64,000 nucleotides of DNA from Philhelius pedissequus (GCA_910595825.1 OU343160.1:112390251-112454250), one strand, 5' to 3'. Positions 1 to 12,101 are shown, numbered from the stretch's first letter. Made by a program: numbers and translations. Notes: generated by a model not told the origin, from the letters alone.

Positions 1-508
1 AAATTTCGTTGATTATTAAAATTTCTATTTTCCTGCCTAAAATTATTTGGTAATGGTTTTCTATCATCCTTATTAACAAAATTTCTACTTTTTGTGAATT
101 CTGGTCTTATGCATGAATCTTCGTACCTACGTCTTCTCATTATTAAAAGTATATTTTCTAAAATATGTTCCTCATATATTTTATCTAAAAGTGTTCCCTG
201 TGTCATTTCTTTAATTGTATTTACCAAAATTCCATTTACATTACTTAAATCGATAAAATTTTCACCTTGATAATAAACTATTAATTCATCAGCCTTATAT
301 TTAATATTTTGAACTTCAGTTGCTAATTCACTTACAGTGTTAACTCTTAGGTTGCTGATTCTTCTGTATAGTTGAAACGGCTCGATGTCTGGCTTGTATC
401 GTAATTTTAGAGTTGCTTTGATCAGCTCCCAGTTGTCAGGTTGTGGCACATTTAAAATTGTACTTTTGGCTTCTCCTTGTATCTTCTCATGGTATATCGC
501 CAATGTGA
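1..508 (-). pseudogene. Gag fragment of gypsy-like LTR retrotransposon (first copy)
   Basis: This is the middle of a Gag-like polyprotein read on the minus strand, cut by the left edge of the window and by the LINE at 509. It matches 4620-5127 base for base apart from about five substitutions. The reading is open here, and codon CAA is kept where the second copy has a stop. Visible features are a basic helix-rich part (LRYKPDIEPFQLYRR) typical of Ty3/gypsy Gag and the start of an asparagine/arginine-rich tail. Gag would form the particle shell of the element. Confidence 0.75.
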
Positions 509-1031
509 TGGATGGTTGGGTGTTGTAGAACGAGGGTAGACTCTGATTGGCGTTAACCTGGCAATGCCCAGTGTTGCAACTCTGACTACACATCAAATGT
601 GCTTATTTTTACCTCCAAGTGGTAACCATCGGGTACTGGTCTCATCCAACCGGATTTGACTTGCTAAACGCTAAGTGCGAGTGTTGATAACACGACGAAA
701 AACAGCAACACTATAAACACCCTGGTGAGAACGGCACGGATGAATACCCGGCCTGCTGTCCCAGGCGAACCTAGATGAGCTGCTCTGACATATTCGGACA
801 ACAGGTTGTCTAGGAATTTCAAGGGTTAGTCAGGCCCCTTGAACAGAGATGGTGGCGGATGAACCGAAAGGCCAACGGCAGCGCTCAATCCCGTAGTGGA
901 TACTGATGGCCCCGTGTCCTAGGGGTATCTAATAAATTGGAACTGGCCCTCCAGGCTGGGGGTTGTGCTTTGGGTTAACTACCCACCCACAGAAAAAAAA
1001 TATTGTTACGAAGCAACCAATAGCCTCGTAA

Positions 1032-1595
1032 AGGACTGATTTTATTGTTGACGACCCTGCTAAACGAAAAAAGGACAACGACGTTCGTATCTGCACCTGG
1101 AATGTGAGAACATTAAACAGGAGAGGTGCAGGCGAACAACTAGCGGAAGCCCTAAACTGCTACAAAGCAGACATTACTGCCATCCAGGAAATACGATGGG
1201 ATGGGCCGGGCAAAAAGAGGATGAAAAACTGTGACATCTACTACGGACAGTGGTATAGTGAGCAGAAACAGCGACTATTCGGATGCGGATTTGTTATAAG
1301 TGCCAGACTAAGGCAAGAAGTCTTATGTTTCCAACACATTAGCGAACGCATAGTAACAATCCGCATCAAGGCCAAATTCGCCAACATAAGCCTTATATGC
1401 GCTCACGCTCCGACGGAAGAAAAAGATGATATAGCTAAGGATTGCTTCTACGAGCTCCTTGACAAAACCTATGAGCGACTACCGAAGTACGATGTTAAAA
1501 TCGTGCTGGGAGATTTTAACGCAAAGGTAAAAGTAGAAGTATTGTCGGAAAACATAGCCTACACGACAACACGTCTGGTAACGGACTTAGGCTAA
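1032..1595 (+). pseudogene. LINE endonuclease domain, N-terminal part
   Basis: An exonuclease-endonuclease-phosphatase domain that would nick target DNA for target-primed reverse transcription. Motifs seen are CTWNVRTLNRRG at the N-terminus, the catalytic AIQEIRW (Glu) and LGDFNAKV. The frame is open from 1032 but has no ATG; its first possible non-ATG start is GTG at 1104, so the true start has been lost or lies upstream in another frame. The frame closes at 1593 because of an indel near 1570. The same domain continues in another frame (next entry). Confidence 0.75.
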
Positions 1596-4000
1596 TTGAT
1601 TTCGCTACGGAACGAAATGCCACTATAGCCAGCACACGGTTTCCTCACCTCGATATCCATAAGGGGACATGGCGGTCTCCAGATTAACGAACGGTCAACC
1701 AAATTGATCACATTGCGATAGATAAGAGGCACGCATCCAGTATTTTGGATGTCCAAACATTCCGAGGAGCTAACATCGACTCGGATCACTACCTTGTAGC
1801 AGCCAAGGTAAGAATGCGGATATCCACCACACCACAACAATCCAGAAATACTGTGAAAAAATTTAATGTCGGAAGACTGAAATCGCAAGAGACCGCCAAG
1901 ACCTTCGCACAACTCGTATCCTTTAACCTCTCGATTAACACCATACCACCAGCATCGAATGTCGAAGAGCAATGGCAACGATGCCAACAGGCCATTAGAT
2001 CAGCCGCAACTGATGTGCTAGGTTTCTCGCGCCCACCAGCAAGAAACCCCTGGTTTGATGAGGAATGCCGACAGATGCTTGCAGCCAAGAACGAGGCCTA
2101 CAAGGCTAAGCTGCAGGTGAAGACGAGAGCTGCCATTGAGTTCTATAGGCAAAGAAGAAGGGAAGAACATCGGCTTTTCAACAAGAAGAAAAAAGAGCAA
2201 GAAAAGCGCGCGATCGAGGATATAGAGAGGTGGCACTCCAGGAACGATGTTCGCAAGTTTTACCAGAGTGTAAAACGTCAAAGCCAAGGATACAAGGCTC
2301 GAACAGAATCCTGTCGAGATGAACAAGGAAATATTGAAGTTGAGACACAGTCGATGCTAAGGATATGGAAAAACCACTTCTGCAGACTGTTAAACGGCGA
2401 TGACGAACAACATTCCGCTGTCAGGCAGAACGTACCATTCAATATTGGCAACGACAGCGAAAACTGCCAACCACCCGACCTGAGTGAAGTGAGGATAGCA
2501 ATATCTAAACTAAAGCTTAATAAGGCTGCCGGAAATGACGGCCTTCCCGCTGAGCTTTATAAGGCCGGCGGAGATGACTTGGTAAGTAACATCCACCAAC
2601 TCATAAACCAAATCTGGTCAGATGAAAATATGCCTGAAGACTGAAACTTCAGCATCGTTTGCCCGATCCACAAAAAAGGAGACCCTCTGAACTGCGCCAA
2701 CTACAGAGGCATAAGTCTCCTCAACATCGCCTACAAGATCCTATTTGCCGTAATATGTGAACGCCTGAAACCGTTTACCAACAACCTGATTGGCCCTTAT
2801 CAGTGTGGTTTTAGGCCAGGAAAGTCCACAACTGATCAAATTTTCACACTCCGGCAGATCCTGGAAAAAACTCAAGAAGTCCAAATCGATACCCACCACC
2901 TATTCATCGATTTCAAAGCCGCATATGACAGCATTTATAGAGACGAACTGTACAGAGCCATGTCTAGTTTTGGTATACCGCCCAAACTCGTCCGTTTGTG
3001 TAGGATGACGATAGAAAATTCTCGCTGCTCCATCAGGGTCGGAAACGACCTCACCGACACATTCGATACCAAAAAAGGATTTAGGCAAGGCGATGCGCTG
3101 TCATGTGACTTCTTTAATCTGATTCTTGAGAGGATTGTGCAAAACTCCAAAGCCAACACCAGAGGCACAATTTTCCAAAAGTCGGTGCAACTACTAGCAT
3201 ACGCTGACGATATTGACATCATTGGTAGGACTCAACGTGATGTCATAGCCACGTTTGCTAGAATAGAGAAGGAAGCGGCGAAAATGGGTTTAGCAGTAAA
3301 TGAGGGTAAGACTAAGTATATGCTGTCATCACGAAAGGACTCACAACATCGACGAATTGGACAGAACGTCACCATTGACAGATATAACTTTGAGGTAGTG
3401 CGGGACTTTGTCTACCTCGGCTCCGCTATTAACTCTGACAACAACATCTCATCAGAAATTAAACGAAGAATTACTCTTGCCAACCGCTGTTTCTTCGGGC
3501 TAAGAAGGCAATTTAGTAGTAAAGCCCTCACTCGAACTACTAAGGAGATCCTATATAAGACCCTGATCATCCCAGTCCTGCTCTACGGCGCTGAAACCTG
3601 GACTGTATCAAAAGCGGATGAAGAAATCCTTGGTAGATTCGAGAGGAAAATTCTTCGAAAAATCTTCGGTCCCGTTTGCGTTGACGGGCTATGGAGACGA
3701 AGATTCAACCAAGAACTATACGAGCTGTACAGCGACATGCCCCTGGTCAAAAAACTCCGCATTGGACGTTTAAGATGGCTAGGACATGTAGAACGAATGG
3801 ACATCAATACTCCGGCTCGCAGAGTCTTCGATCACCGGCCAGACGTCGGACGCAGTAGAGGAAGACCTCGCCTTAAGTGGCACGCACAAGTAGAAACCGA
3901 CCTCAACCAACTTGGAGTGCGCAACTGGAGGCAGTTAGCTAAGGACCGGGCTAATTGGAGAGGCATGTTGGTTGAGGCCCAGGTTCATTCCGGACTGTAG
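1572..4000 (+). pseudogene. LINE endonuclease C-terminus plus reverse transcriptase
   Basis: This continues the ORF after the frameshift. The end of the endonuclease has NQIDHIAID and the SDHYLVAAK catalytic motif (1780s). The reverse transcriptase has FIDFKAAYDSIYRDELY, GFRQGDALSCDFFN and the LLAYADDIDIIG catalytic box (about 3190-3225). The C-terminal domain ends with RLRWLGHVERM and GRPRLKWHAQ. There are two in-frame stops: TAA near 1676 in the endonuclease, and TGA at 2642-2644 following MPED, where related elements usually have Trp. From 2645 to 4000 the frame is fully open and the catalytic aspartates are intact. The element therefore looks young but dead. Confidence 0.85.
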
Positions 4001-4007
4001 CGCCACT

Positions 4008-4027
4008 TAAGTAAGTAAGTAAGTAAG
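4008..4027 (+). repeat. (TAAG)5 tail at LINE 3' end
   Basis: Five perfect TAAG units follow the stop codon at 4000 by seven bases. This marks the 3' terminus of the RTE-like LINE. Confidence 0.85.
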
Positions 4028-5395
4028 CTTTTTACTTTCCAACGAATAAGAGCTCCTGTTGGTGCTTTTAATTCATCGGGTGCAGGTGTATGAACTTCAA
4101 AGTCAATTGATCCCTTGCTGTTAATTGTTGAAAATTGTATTGGCTTAATTTTAATAGTTTTAAATGTTTTAATCTTATCATCGATAAGACTAAGTGAAGA
4201 CCCTGTATCAATTAATTATTAATTCAATTATTGGTAGGTCATCCGAGGCTAGTTGATAAAAAAAATCGGAATTATTAACTTCTACCTGATTTGTTTGGTC
4301 AATGTTGCAGACAGATTCTTCTAATCTTTGCTCAGTCATATCCTGTTGAAGTCAATTTTGGCCCGAATATGAACCAAGGTTTCCTGATTGTAGGTTTTGT
4401 CTGACTACTGTGTTGACTTGTCCGCTTTGCACATTTGAGACATCCATTGCTTCGGGTTGTCTATTATATTGCTGTCGATACTGCCCTGAGTTTCTATTAT
4501 TATTTAAATTTGGGTTATATCTCCTACTTTGTCCTGATCGGTTAGCATACTGATTATAATTTGGGTTAAAATTTTGTGGGCGGTTATTGAAAGGATTATT
4601 ATAATTATTATTGTTATTGAAATTTCGTTGATTATTAAAATTTCTATTTTCCTGCCTAAAATTATTTGGTAATGGTTTTCTATCATCCTTATTAACAAAA
4701 TTTCTACTTTTTGTGAATTCTGGTCTTATGCATGAATCTTCGTACCTACGTCTTCTCATTATTAAAAGTATATTTTCTAAAATATGTTCCTCATATATTT
4801 TATCTAAAAGTGTTCCCTGTGTCATTTCTTTAATTGTATTTACCAAAATTCCATTTACATTACTTAAATCGATAAAATTTTCACCTTGATAATAAACTAT
4901 AAATTCATCAGCCTTATATTTAATATTTTGAACTTCAGTTGCTAATTCACTTACAGTGTTAACTCTTAGGTTGTTGATTCTTCTGTATAGTTGAAACGGC
5001 TCGATGTCTGTCTTGTATCGTAATTTTAGAGTTGCTTTGATCAGCTCCCAGTTGTCAGGTTATGGCACATTTAGAATTGTACTTTTGGCTTCTCCTTGTA
5101 TCTTCTCATGGTATATCGCCAATGTGAGCGATCGTCTGGCTTCCTCAGTATTTCTTCCGGTTAAGTAATATTCCACAGTACGAATAAACGAATTTATTGT
5201 TATCTCTCCTTGTCCAGTGAATGTGGACATGTGTTTCACTGGGTTTAACATAGTATCCCTTCTTGCGTCCCTATCTCTGTCTTGAAGGTTGTGGTAGGCG
5301 TTCCTCAATGCTTCAAGTTGGTTGTTTCTCCGTTGGAGGTCTTGTTGTAGCTCTTCTATATATTGGTTATTATCTGCCATTGTTTTTTTTTTTTT
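4028..5395 (-). pseudogene. Gag-protease region of gypsy-like LTR retrotransposon (second copy)
   Basis: Gag starts at 5380 (MADNNQYIEELQQD, coiled-coil-like). It has an in-frame TAA at 5060-5062, resumes, and ends at 4352 in a tail very rich in Asn, Arg and Gln. No CCHC zinc knuckle is visible. Downstream (4028-4340) lies an aspartic protease remnant with the motif IDTGSSLSLID, broken by frameshifts. Gag would form the particle and protease would mature it. The body beyond protease is missing because the LINE interrupts at 4027 and then Gag sequence recurs. Clade call: Ty3/gypsy, by Gag shape and the tRNA-type PBS upstream. Confidence 0.75.
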
Positions 5396-5410
5396 TTCAC
5401 TGTTGTATAG

Positions 5411-5575
5411 ACACTAATCTTATGCGATTTTATTTGTGTGCTGAATATACACTAATCTTATGGGATTTTATTTGTGTGCTGAATATACACTAATCTTATG
5501 CGATTTTGTTTGTGTGCTGAATATACACTAATCTTAGACGATTTTATTTGTGTGCTTTGCACCTTAATCTTGCAC
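5411..5575 (-). repeat. 38-bp minisatellite in retrotransposon leader
   Basis: Four units of 38 bp (starts at 5412, 5450, 5488, 5526, keyed by CACTAATC) plus a decayed fifth unit. They sit between the primer-binding site and gag of the minus-strand element, so they are transcribed as part of its untranslated leader. Confidence 0.85.
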
Positions 5576-5640
5576 GATTTTATTGTAGCACGTAGTAAGA
5601 GTTCGTTAATCACTGGATAATTCGGTAAAGTTGAATTATC

Positions 5641-5655
5641 CTACCGACTGCGCCA
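5641..5655 (-). promoter_or_regulatory. Primer-binding site of gypsy-like element
   Basis: On the minus strand the sequence TGGCGCAGTCGGTAG directly follows the LTR end. It resembles the Ser-tRNA type PBS used by some Drosophila gypsy-group elements. It sets the 5' LTR boundary at about 5656. Confidence 0.65.
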
Positions 5656-6290
5656 GTTAAATTATTTGTTCCAACTTGAGCTTTTTTAAAAAAAACAACA
5701 CTACCACTTTCTTCAGTTAAATTATTATGTCTTTATTATTCTGATCTTTCTTTTCTACTGACACCTTGGTGTCTTACATTTTATTTATTCTTAATACTAC
5801 AATGCTTACATTGCATTTTACTTAATTCTAAGAAAATTGCCAATCGCAGTTGGCTTATTTAAATACAATTTATTATTGCATAAATTACAGACACTAGGTC
5901 AGCAATTTATGAGATACTTTCAATATTTTTGTTAATTTCCCGGATAAGTTCATCGTACTTGTCCGGCTGAGTTTTATATGAAACTCGCACAGCTTGGCCT
6001 AGCCCCGTCAATGATATGTGAGTCATCCAAGATATGGAGTATACATTTCTCCAATTTAAAAAAAAAATAAATAATTCTTAAGCCCCATAGTATATGATTC
6101 ATACTACATAAAAACATTATTATCTCTTAGATCTTTAAACAACATGGCGATTACCATGAAATCACTTCTCAAGCAACATCATGCGATACTACTTTAAGAG
6201 CAACACCATACGACGAGTATATAGGCTGTGTCGGAATGGCGCGCCGGTGGCCCAGTCCCCGTCTATTTATACTACTTCCGTAGTAGTTTA
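5656..6290 (-). mobile_element. 5' LTR of the gypsy-like element
   Basis: Non-coding DNA directly upstream of the PBS on the minus strand. A TATAAATA box on the minus strand near 6262-6270 and AATAAAG-type polyadenylation sequence near 5735 fit an LTR promoter and terminator. The outer boundary is approximate, because no second LTR is present for comparison and a LINE remnant begins close by. Confidence 0.5.
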
Positions 6291-6419
6291 AATGATAATT
6301 TTCGTGCGGTGAAACATTCCTGGTCGAAACACTTCTGCCGGTATTTTTGCGTGCTCGAAATAGAGTTTATACTAACAACTTTTTTAATGGAGTTGCTTAG
6401 GTAACTTATCTTTTCTGCG

Positions 6420-7002
6420 CGGTACGGTAAATGTTGGTGGTTGCGCAGGTACTCTTTATCTCGGTCAATAATTTTAAAGCATATGATTCTTTTTGGTTCT
6501 CTTTCCACATAAGTTTTGGCGGCAAGCTCAGTGCGAGGTATTGTGTATTGATTTCGAAGTCGAACGTAACAGATATTGGCATGTGATCTGAGAAAATTTC
6601 GGTTCCTACTTGAAAGCAAGAAAAGATTTTATTCCATTCGCCCGATGCTGCATAAATATCTATAACCGACTTCCCTGAACCTCCAACAAAAGTAAACTCT
6701 CAGTTTCTATCATCTTTGCTACACCCGTTAAGTATGTACAAATTGAAGTTTTGGCACATTTCTAGAAAAAGGCGAACATTCTTATTCGTGATTTTATCTT
6801 TTGAGATACGTTTATCTAAAATGTCCATACCAATAAAACTCGTCTCAGATGGAATTATCTGCTTTTCACTAGTCCTGGCATTGACATCCCCGATTAGCAG
6901 AATATTTTCAGATTCTATTGTATTTAGAAGATCATAAAGAGCATAAAATTCGACATCCCAGAAATTGCAGTTAATGTATGCTGTAGTTTTCAAAATATTC
7001 AT
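6420..7002 (-). pseudogene. Endonuclease domain remnant of a non-LTR retrotransposon
   Basis: A minus-strand frame from 7002 shows YINCNFWDVEFYALYD and LLIGDVNARTSEK, the Asp-containing motif of AP-type endonucleases. After an in-frame TGA at 6700 it continues with a Ser-Val-Ile-Asp segment and then the SDHMPISVTF motif near 6580. A frameshift follows. The N-terminal motifs are lost at the boundary with the mariner fragments. No reverse transcriptase of this family is present, so it is an isolated fragment. Confidence 0.65.
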
Positions 7003-7024
7003 ATGTTATAAATGTTTCAAATAT

Positions 7025-7383
7025 ATTTGATATTCAAAAAAAAGAAATGCGTTGTTGAAGCGTGTATCGTTCCATTTTTATTAATAGCGTAGTTTCTACT
7101 TGTCAAATGTCAAAAAATGACAGCTTCAAAAGTGACAGCTACCGAAATAGCGGGCTATTCAAAATAACACCTCCTTATTGGAAAACCCTTGGGTTTTCCA
7201 ATAAGAGGTGTTATTTTGATATTCAAAAAAAAGAAATGCGTTGTTGAAGCATGTATCGTTCCATTTTTATTAATAGCGTAGTTTCTACTTGCCAAATGTC
7301 AAAAAATGACAGCTTCAAAAGTGACAGCTACCGAATTAGCGGGCTATTCAAAATAACACCTCTTATTGGAAAACCCCTTAGAA
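7025..7383 (-). mobile_element. Two mariner 5'-end fragments with a palindromic junction
   Basis: Two tandem 160-bp near-identical blocks (about 7031-7190 and 7218-7375) are separated by an inverted repeat with arms GGGTTTTCCAATAAGAGGTG. On the minus strand each block runs from the terminal repeat through a leader into an ATG with codons MERYTLQQR (one copy MERYMLQQR), the usual start of a mariner-family transposase. It then stops after about 15 codons. The transposase body is absent, so the fragments cannot move by themselves. Confidence 0.65.
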
Positions 7384-7529
7384 AGAAAATATCATGTTTT
7401 TTTTTACATATTTAAAGAAATCGGCACTAATTAGTTTGCTTGCCAATTTTGGTGGGGACAATACCCTCATTTATTTGGCTTAGTACAAGCTTCAAAACTT
7501 AACCTAACTTAAAACTATTAAACTAAGGG

Positions 7530-9700
7530 CTATGATTGGGTTGAATTGGGCGGACGATTTAACAGGAGGATTTTAAGGCTGGGAGTGCTGAGATTGAAGT
7601 CGAAACAGTTTTCGTTTAAATCAACCATTCGAAGCATTCGGGTAATAGGTTCATTGAAGCCATAAGAGGTACGATGAGTAGGCAGGTAGAAGAGGCGAGG
7701 ATTTCTTAGGTTACGGGGGTTAGTGTTGAGAAAGATAGAGTTGTAGAGGGTTTCAGACTCAACGGAACCTGAGAGAAGTCGATGAATGAAGAGGATTTCT
7801 GTTATTTCTCTTCGCTCTTGCAGGGTATTGAGGTTAATTAGTTGGTGGCGATTTTGATAGGGGGGCAGAATCAAAGAATTATTCCAAGGCAGGCCACGAA
7901 GGGCGAATCTTAAAAAACGGCGTTGAATGCTCTCGGTTCTAGAAATATGAATTTTTTGATATGGAGACAATAATTGGCAGGTGTATTCAAGTAACGGGCG
8001 GACAAAGGTTATGTAGAGTGATCTGGTGACGTACGGGTAGGAGAATTCTTTGGACCATCGTTTCACAAAACCAAGCGTTGAATTGTGTTTTGAGATAATA
8101 TTATCGATGTGTGTTATGAAATTGAGCTCTCGGTCACATAGTATGCCGAGGTCTCTAATCGATTCAACTATGGCTAAGGGTTGATTGTAAAGAAAGTAGC
8201 TCCTGGGACAAGATTTTATGCGTTTTAGTAAAAAAGTGATTGACTGACACTTAGCACTATTAAGCTCTGAGCAGTTTTTGATACACCAGACAGAGAAACT
8301 GTCGAGATCTAGTAGAATAAGGGAAGAGTCGTGTGAGGAATAAATTGTCTTAAAAAACTTGGTATCGTCAGCGTACAATTAGATATGGGAATGTTAAATG
8401 ACTAATTCAATATCGGTAATTGTAAGAATAAAGAGGAGAGATCCTAAGTGACTTCCTTGGGGGACCCCGGAGGTAGCTAAGAATGAATTGGAGAAGGCAG
8501 ATCTGAAACGAACACTGTAATACCGGTTTTCCAGATAAGAAGAAATCCATTTTAAGAAAATAGGTTCAAAGCCGAGGGTGAACAATTTGAAAAGTATAAG
8601 TCTATGTGAAATTTTGTCAAAAGCCTTACTAAAGTCAGTAGAGATAACATCTACTTCCCTTCCGCTTTCTAGAGCTGAGACTGTATACGATACAAATTCA
8701 ACTAGATTAGTTGTTGTAGACCTACATTTGAGAAAGCCGTGTTGTCTAGGGGAAATTAGCGACTTACAACGGAAACTTAAAATTTCGTACAAAATACTTT
8801 CAAATATTTTAGGGATATGTGAAAGTTTGGCAATGGGATGATAGTTTTTAATATCGTTCTTAGTACCCTTTTTGTATATTGGGGTTATGAAAGAAGTTTT
8901 CCCTACCTCAGGAAATTTTCCTTGAGATAATGATGGGCTGAACAATTTGGAGAGCGGAAAAGAAAGAGCTGAAGAACATTTTTTTAGGAATATTGCGGGG
9001 AGGCCATCAGGGCCAGGAAGATATTCATCGTTAAGTTGATTCAACTTATTTTCGATGATATATGGGTCGACGGTAGGAGGAAGAAAAGGACCTAGTGCGA
9101 AATTTGGCAAATAATCGAAATAATCTGAATCAGGTATGAAGGAATCGTCGGTGAAAGATTGCTTGAAAAATGTGGCAAAAAAATTGGCAATATCTTGCGG
9201 ATTATTCGAAGTTTCGGTATTGTAGGAAAGAGAGGAAGGGTAAAGGGTAACCATCGGATTTTCTTTTAAAATTGACGAACTGAAAGAACGATTTAGGATC
9301 ATTTATAAGGTTGGTTTGTGTTTCTATTAAATAGCGTTGGTAAAGGGTGTTGTATAGCTCGGAAAAGTGAAGATAAGAACCAAAATAGCTAGAATAATCA
9401 GGGGGCGATCGGGTACGAATTAAAATTGTTGTAAAACAGTATGAGTTTTTGAACGAAGACCTCGAACGTTTAGATAGTAGAAGGTAAGAGGGAGGATTTG
9501 GCCAGCTGGGAAGGTGCAACGCATTGTTTTGGATAGGACATTAGGAGTGACGTTTATGGCTGGGTTCGAGTTAGGAGCGAAAGTAGTTTTTAAAATTTGT
9601 GCGTGTACTTTGAAGGTACGACGTACGTTTGGAGCTGATGTGAGAGGCGTAAGTTTTAAGGTCTTTATTAACTGTTGTCGCAGAAATGTTGTAGTTTTCA
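7530..9700 (-). pseudogene. LINE ORF2 remnant: reverse transcriptase
   Basis: The N-terminus has TFYYLNVRGLRSKT, the first strand of an AP endonuclease. Near 9440-9450 it jumps directly to the linker before the reverse transcriptase (NTLYQRYLIETQTNLINDPKSF), so about 200 residues of endonuclease are gone. The RT then shows LPGPDGLPAIFLKKC, DFSKAFDKISHRLI and SGVPQGSHLGSLLF. Two in-frame TAA stops at about 8382 and 8394 lie just before the LYADDTKFF catalytic box. The thumb and C-terminus (7530-8378) are open. One further frameshift lies near 9250. It is not functional. Confidence 0.8.
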
Positions 9701-9702
9701 TG

Positions 9703-12101
9703 AAACTCGTGTAAATCTTTTTCAGGGCTACGGGGTCAGTCGGGAGTCCTTATTTTTGTATTTGAACAATGATATTTGTTTTTGTTTAACCGTCAATGGA
9801 AACAGATTCAGATTTGTCATGTAGGTGGGCAAGGTACAAACGAACATTGTCGAAAAGGTTTTGATCTCGAAATCTGGAGCCATTGGGTCGAATATTGGGG
9901 CAGGTAACGATTTAGGGGTGACATTTGATATTCTTTTAGATGGGGCAGAATCTGAGGTGTTAGTATTTGAATGATTTATAGTATGAGAGTGGATGAAGTT
10001 CGGGAATTTGACTATGATTGGAGTGTTTCTTGGAAAAGAGGCTTTTGCTTAAGGATGGGGTTGGGATGCGAGATTGAAAGACACACGATTACGTTGAGAA
10101 GGATTATCAGAGAAAGTTTTAGGAATGGTTGTGCGGGCATAGCTTAAAAACATCCGCTTCGCAGAAGGATTCAAAGAAAACTGGAGGGATTTTCGCTTCA
10201 AAGAAAAAGAATTAGTTTTAAAATTGTTAATGTTAGTGATAGTTCGAGAAAAGTTTGGAAAGATACCCGCCTTTGTAGTCCAGTTGGGATCAGAAGTATG
10301 GGATTTATTTTGTTTATTTTGCTCCTTAGGGAGATCTTGATAGGGGATTTTGGAATAATTTATGGGGCTATGATTAATATTCCTTATTGTAGATAAACTG
10401 CTATTCCATTTAGACATCTTCATCTTATTAATTCGGAAAGATCCGTTAGGGTGATGGAACAACCAGTCATACTTAGATGGAAACTGGATTTTAAAACTTC
10501 TGAAAGACGTCCGGCAACATTCAGTTAGAGCGATGGAGAAAGTGCGTTTAAAAAACGATTGAACTCAGCTTTCATCGGCAAATTTAGGTGTATTACTCAG
10601 ACAAAAGTAGCTTTTATTGGCTGAATTGAGCTTCCTTAATCTATTAGTCCAATCTGGTAAGTTCCATGTGGTTCCAAATTTTTCGATGAGTGTTGGTTCT
10701 ATCATTGGAGACTCTGCATTTACAGTAGGAGGTTGTTGACTTATAGTAGGAAGTTGTTTACTGACAGCTGGAGGCAGAGATGTAGTATTAAGGACTGATA
10801 AAGGAGATTGGCCGACTGTTGGAGGTGAAGGTGCCAAAGAAATAACAGTTAGGGGAAACGTTCATGTAGAGTTGTGTCCATTTCATCTAGCAAGGAAGTG
10901 TTGTACACAATGGGAGAAGGTTGAAATTGACCAGTTATCCCATCAATCTTACATGTAGCAGATTTGATGTCATCCGCTAGTTCGCCAATGCTAATACGAG
11001 TTTCGATTAATTCACTACTCACAATATTGATAACACTTACGGCGTCTTCGAGCATGGCAACAGGTTGACGTAAACCAGGTGTTGTTGTTTTAGAGGTTGA
11101 TTGAAAATGACAATCGAGGTCACTACGTAGTGTATTTAATTTGTCTATAACTGTTTGTACTGAGTTGGCAGTTGTACAAGGACTTAGCAGTGCTTTTAAC
11201 TCAGTTTTAAAAACATTTAAATGTTTATTTCCGTTTTCTTCACTATTATTGTTTATAGTTAATTCCGTTAATGCCGCGAGTTTTTTTTTCGATGGAATTA
11301 AACTTGGTAAGACACCGTTTATTAACGTTCTCAATTGTATCATTTAACTCCTCGAACGATCCTGAAAAGTCATCAATTTTGTTTAAGTGGCTCATGACGC
11401 CTTTGTGAAAGTGTTTATTATTAAATAGGATTGAATTGGTTGAATCACTTTGGCATTTGATGCTAAGTAACACGTGCGAAAGGGAGATTTCTTTGCATTC
11501 ATCACAGTAAAATGAGAAGTGCAGTAGATAATCTTTTAAATACGCAGTGGACCTTTTACTTAAGCCAATACATAAAGAGTGAAATTTTTACCACAAATCC
11601 GATAACCCCGGCAATATTATAAGAAAGCATTTTAAAATTATTATTTTTAATGTTGTTACTACTTAATTTTATACTACGGTTTGTTCCGTCTAGACGCATC
11701 CATAAGATAAAGATATGAATTGTCTTTCTATTAAAAAGTATCTCTTTAAAATAACACACGTTGCTTTGGCCTTCTGCTCTTTTGAAATTAGTCTAAATTA
11801 AATTATATTGTTTAGTTCTTTATAAAACTTATTAAAAACATCAAACATAAATTTTTACATAAAAGGTGGTGTTTTCATTAAAGTGGAAATCCATTTTGTT
11901 AGAGGTGCGAGTACAAGGGTACATACATTTCTTCATTCGTTGACTTTTTTTATTGTTGGTGTTCGATATAGACACCACACCATCCTCATTGACAAAAGTC
12001 GACGTTTCGCTGACGTTCTGTTGTGATTTATTTGTTTTCGTTTGTGAAAAGTTAATTTTTTCATTTTTTATTCCGATGTCACCAAATAATTCCTGTAGCA
12101 C
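9703..12101 (-). pseudogene. LINE ORF1 remnant (Gag-like, possible PHD-type finger)
   Basis: Several minus-strand frames cover this stretch: 12101-11841 (ends with a CMYPC pair), 11473-11246 preceded by FYCDECKEISLSHVL, 11343-10849, 10837-10565 (Pro/Ser/Thr-rich) and 10462-10049 (Asn/Lys/Ser-rich, basic). Cys-x2-3-Cys pairs near the N-terminus, followed by a helical and a low-complexity part, fit the PHD-finger ORF1 proteins of Jockey/CR1-group LINEs, which bind element RNA. The part at 11480-11840 between the two Cys pairs has no recognisable coding sequence and may be an insertion. The assignment as one gene is inferred from strand and position. Confidence 0.45.

Larger units (their letters stand above)
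509..4027 (+). mobile_element. RTE-like non-LTR retrotransposon (LINE)
   Basis: This is a nearly full-length LINE: a 5' region of about 520 bp, one ORF with an apurinic-type endonuclease followed by reverse transcriptase, and a 3' end of five TAAG repeats (4008-4027) in place of a poly(A) tail. Short-repeat 3' ends and a single EN-RT ORF are typical of the RTE clade; the clade call is by motif memory only. The 5' boundary is where similarity to the gag copy stops at 508. No target-site duplication can be shown, because the left flank is gag sequence and the right flank is protease sequence of the host element. Confidence 0.75.
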
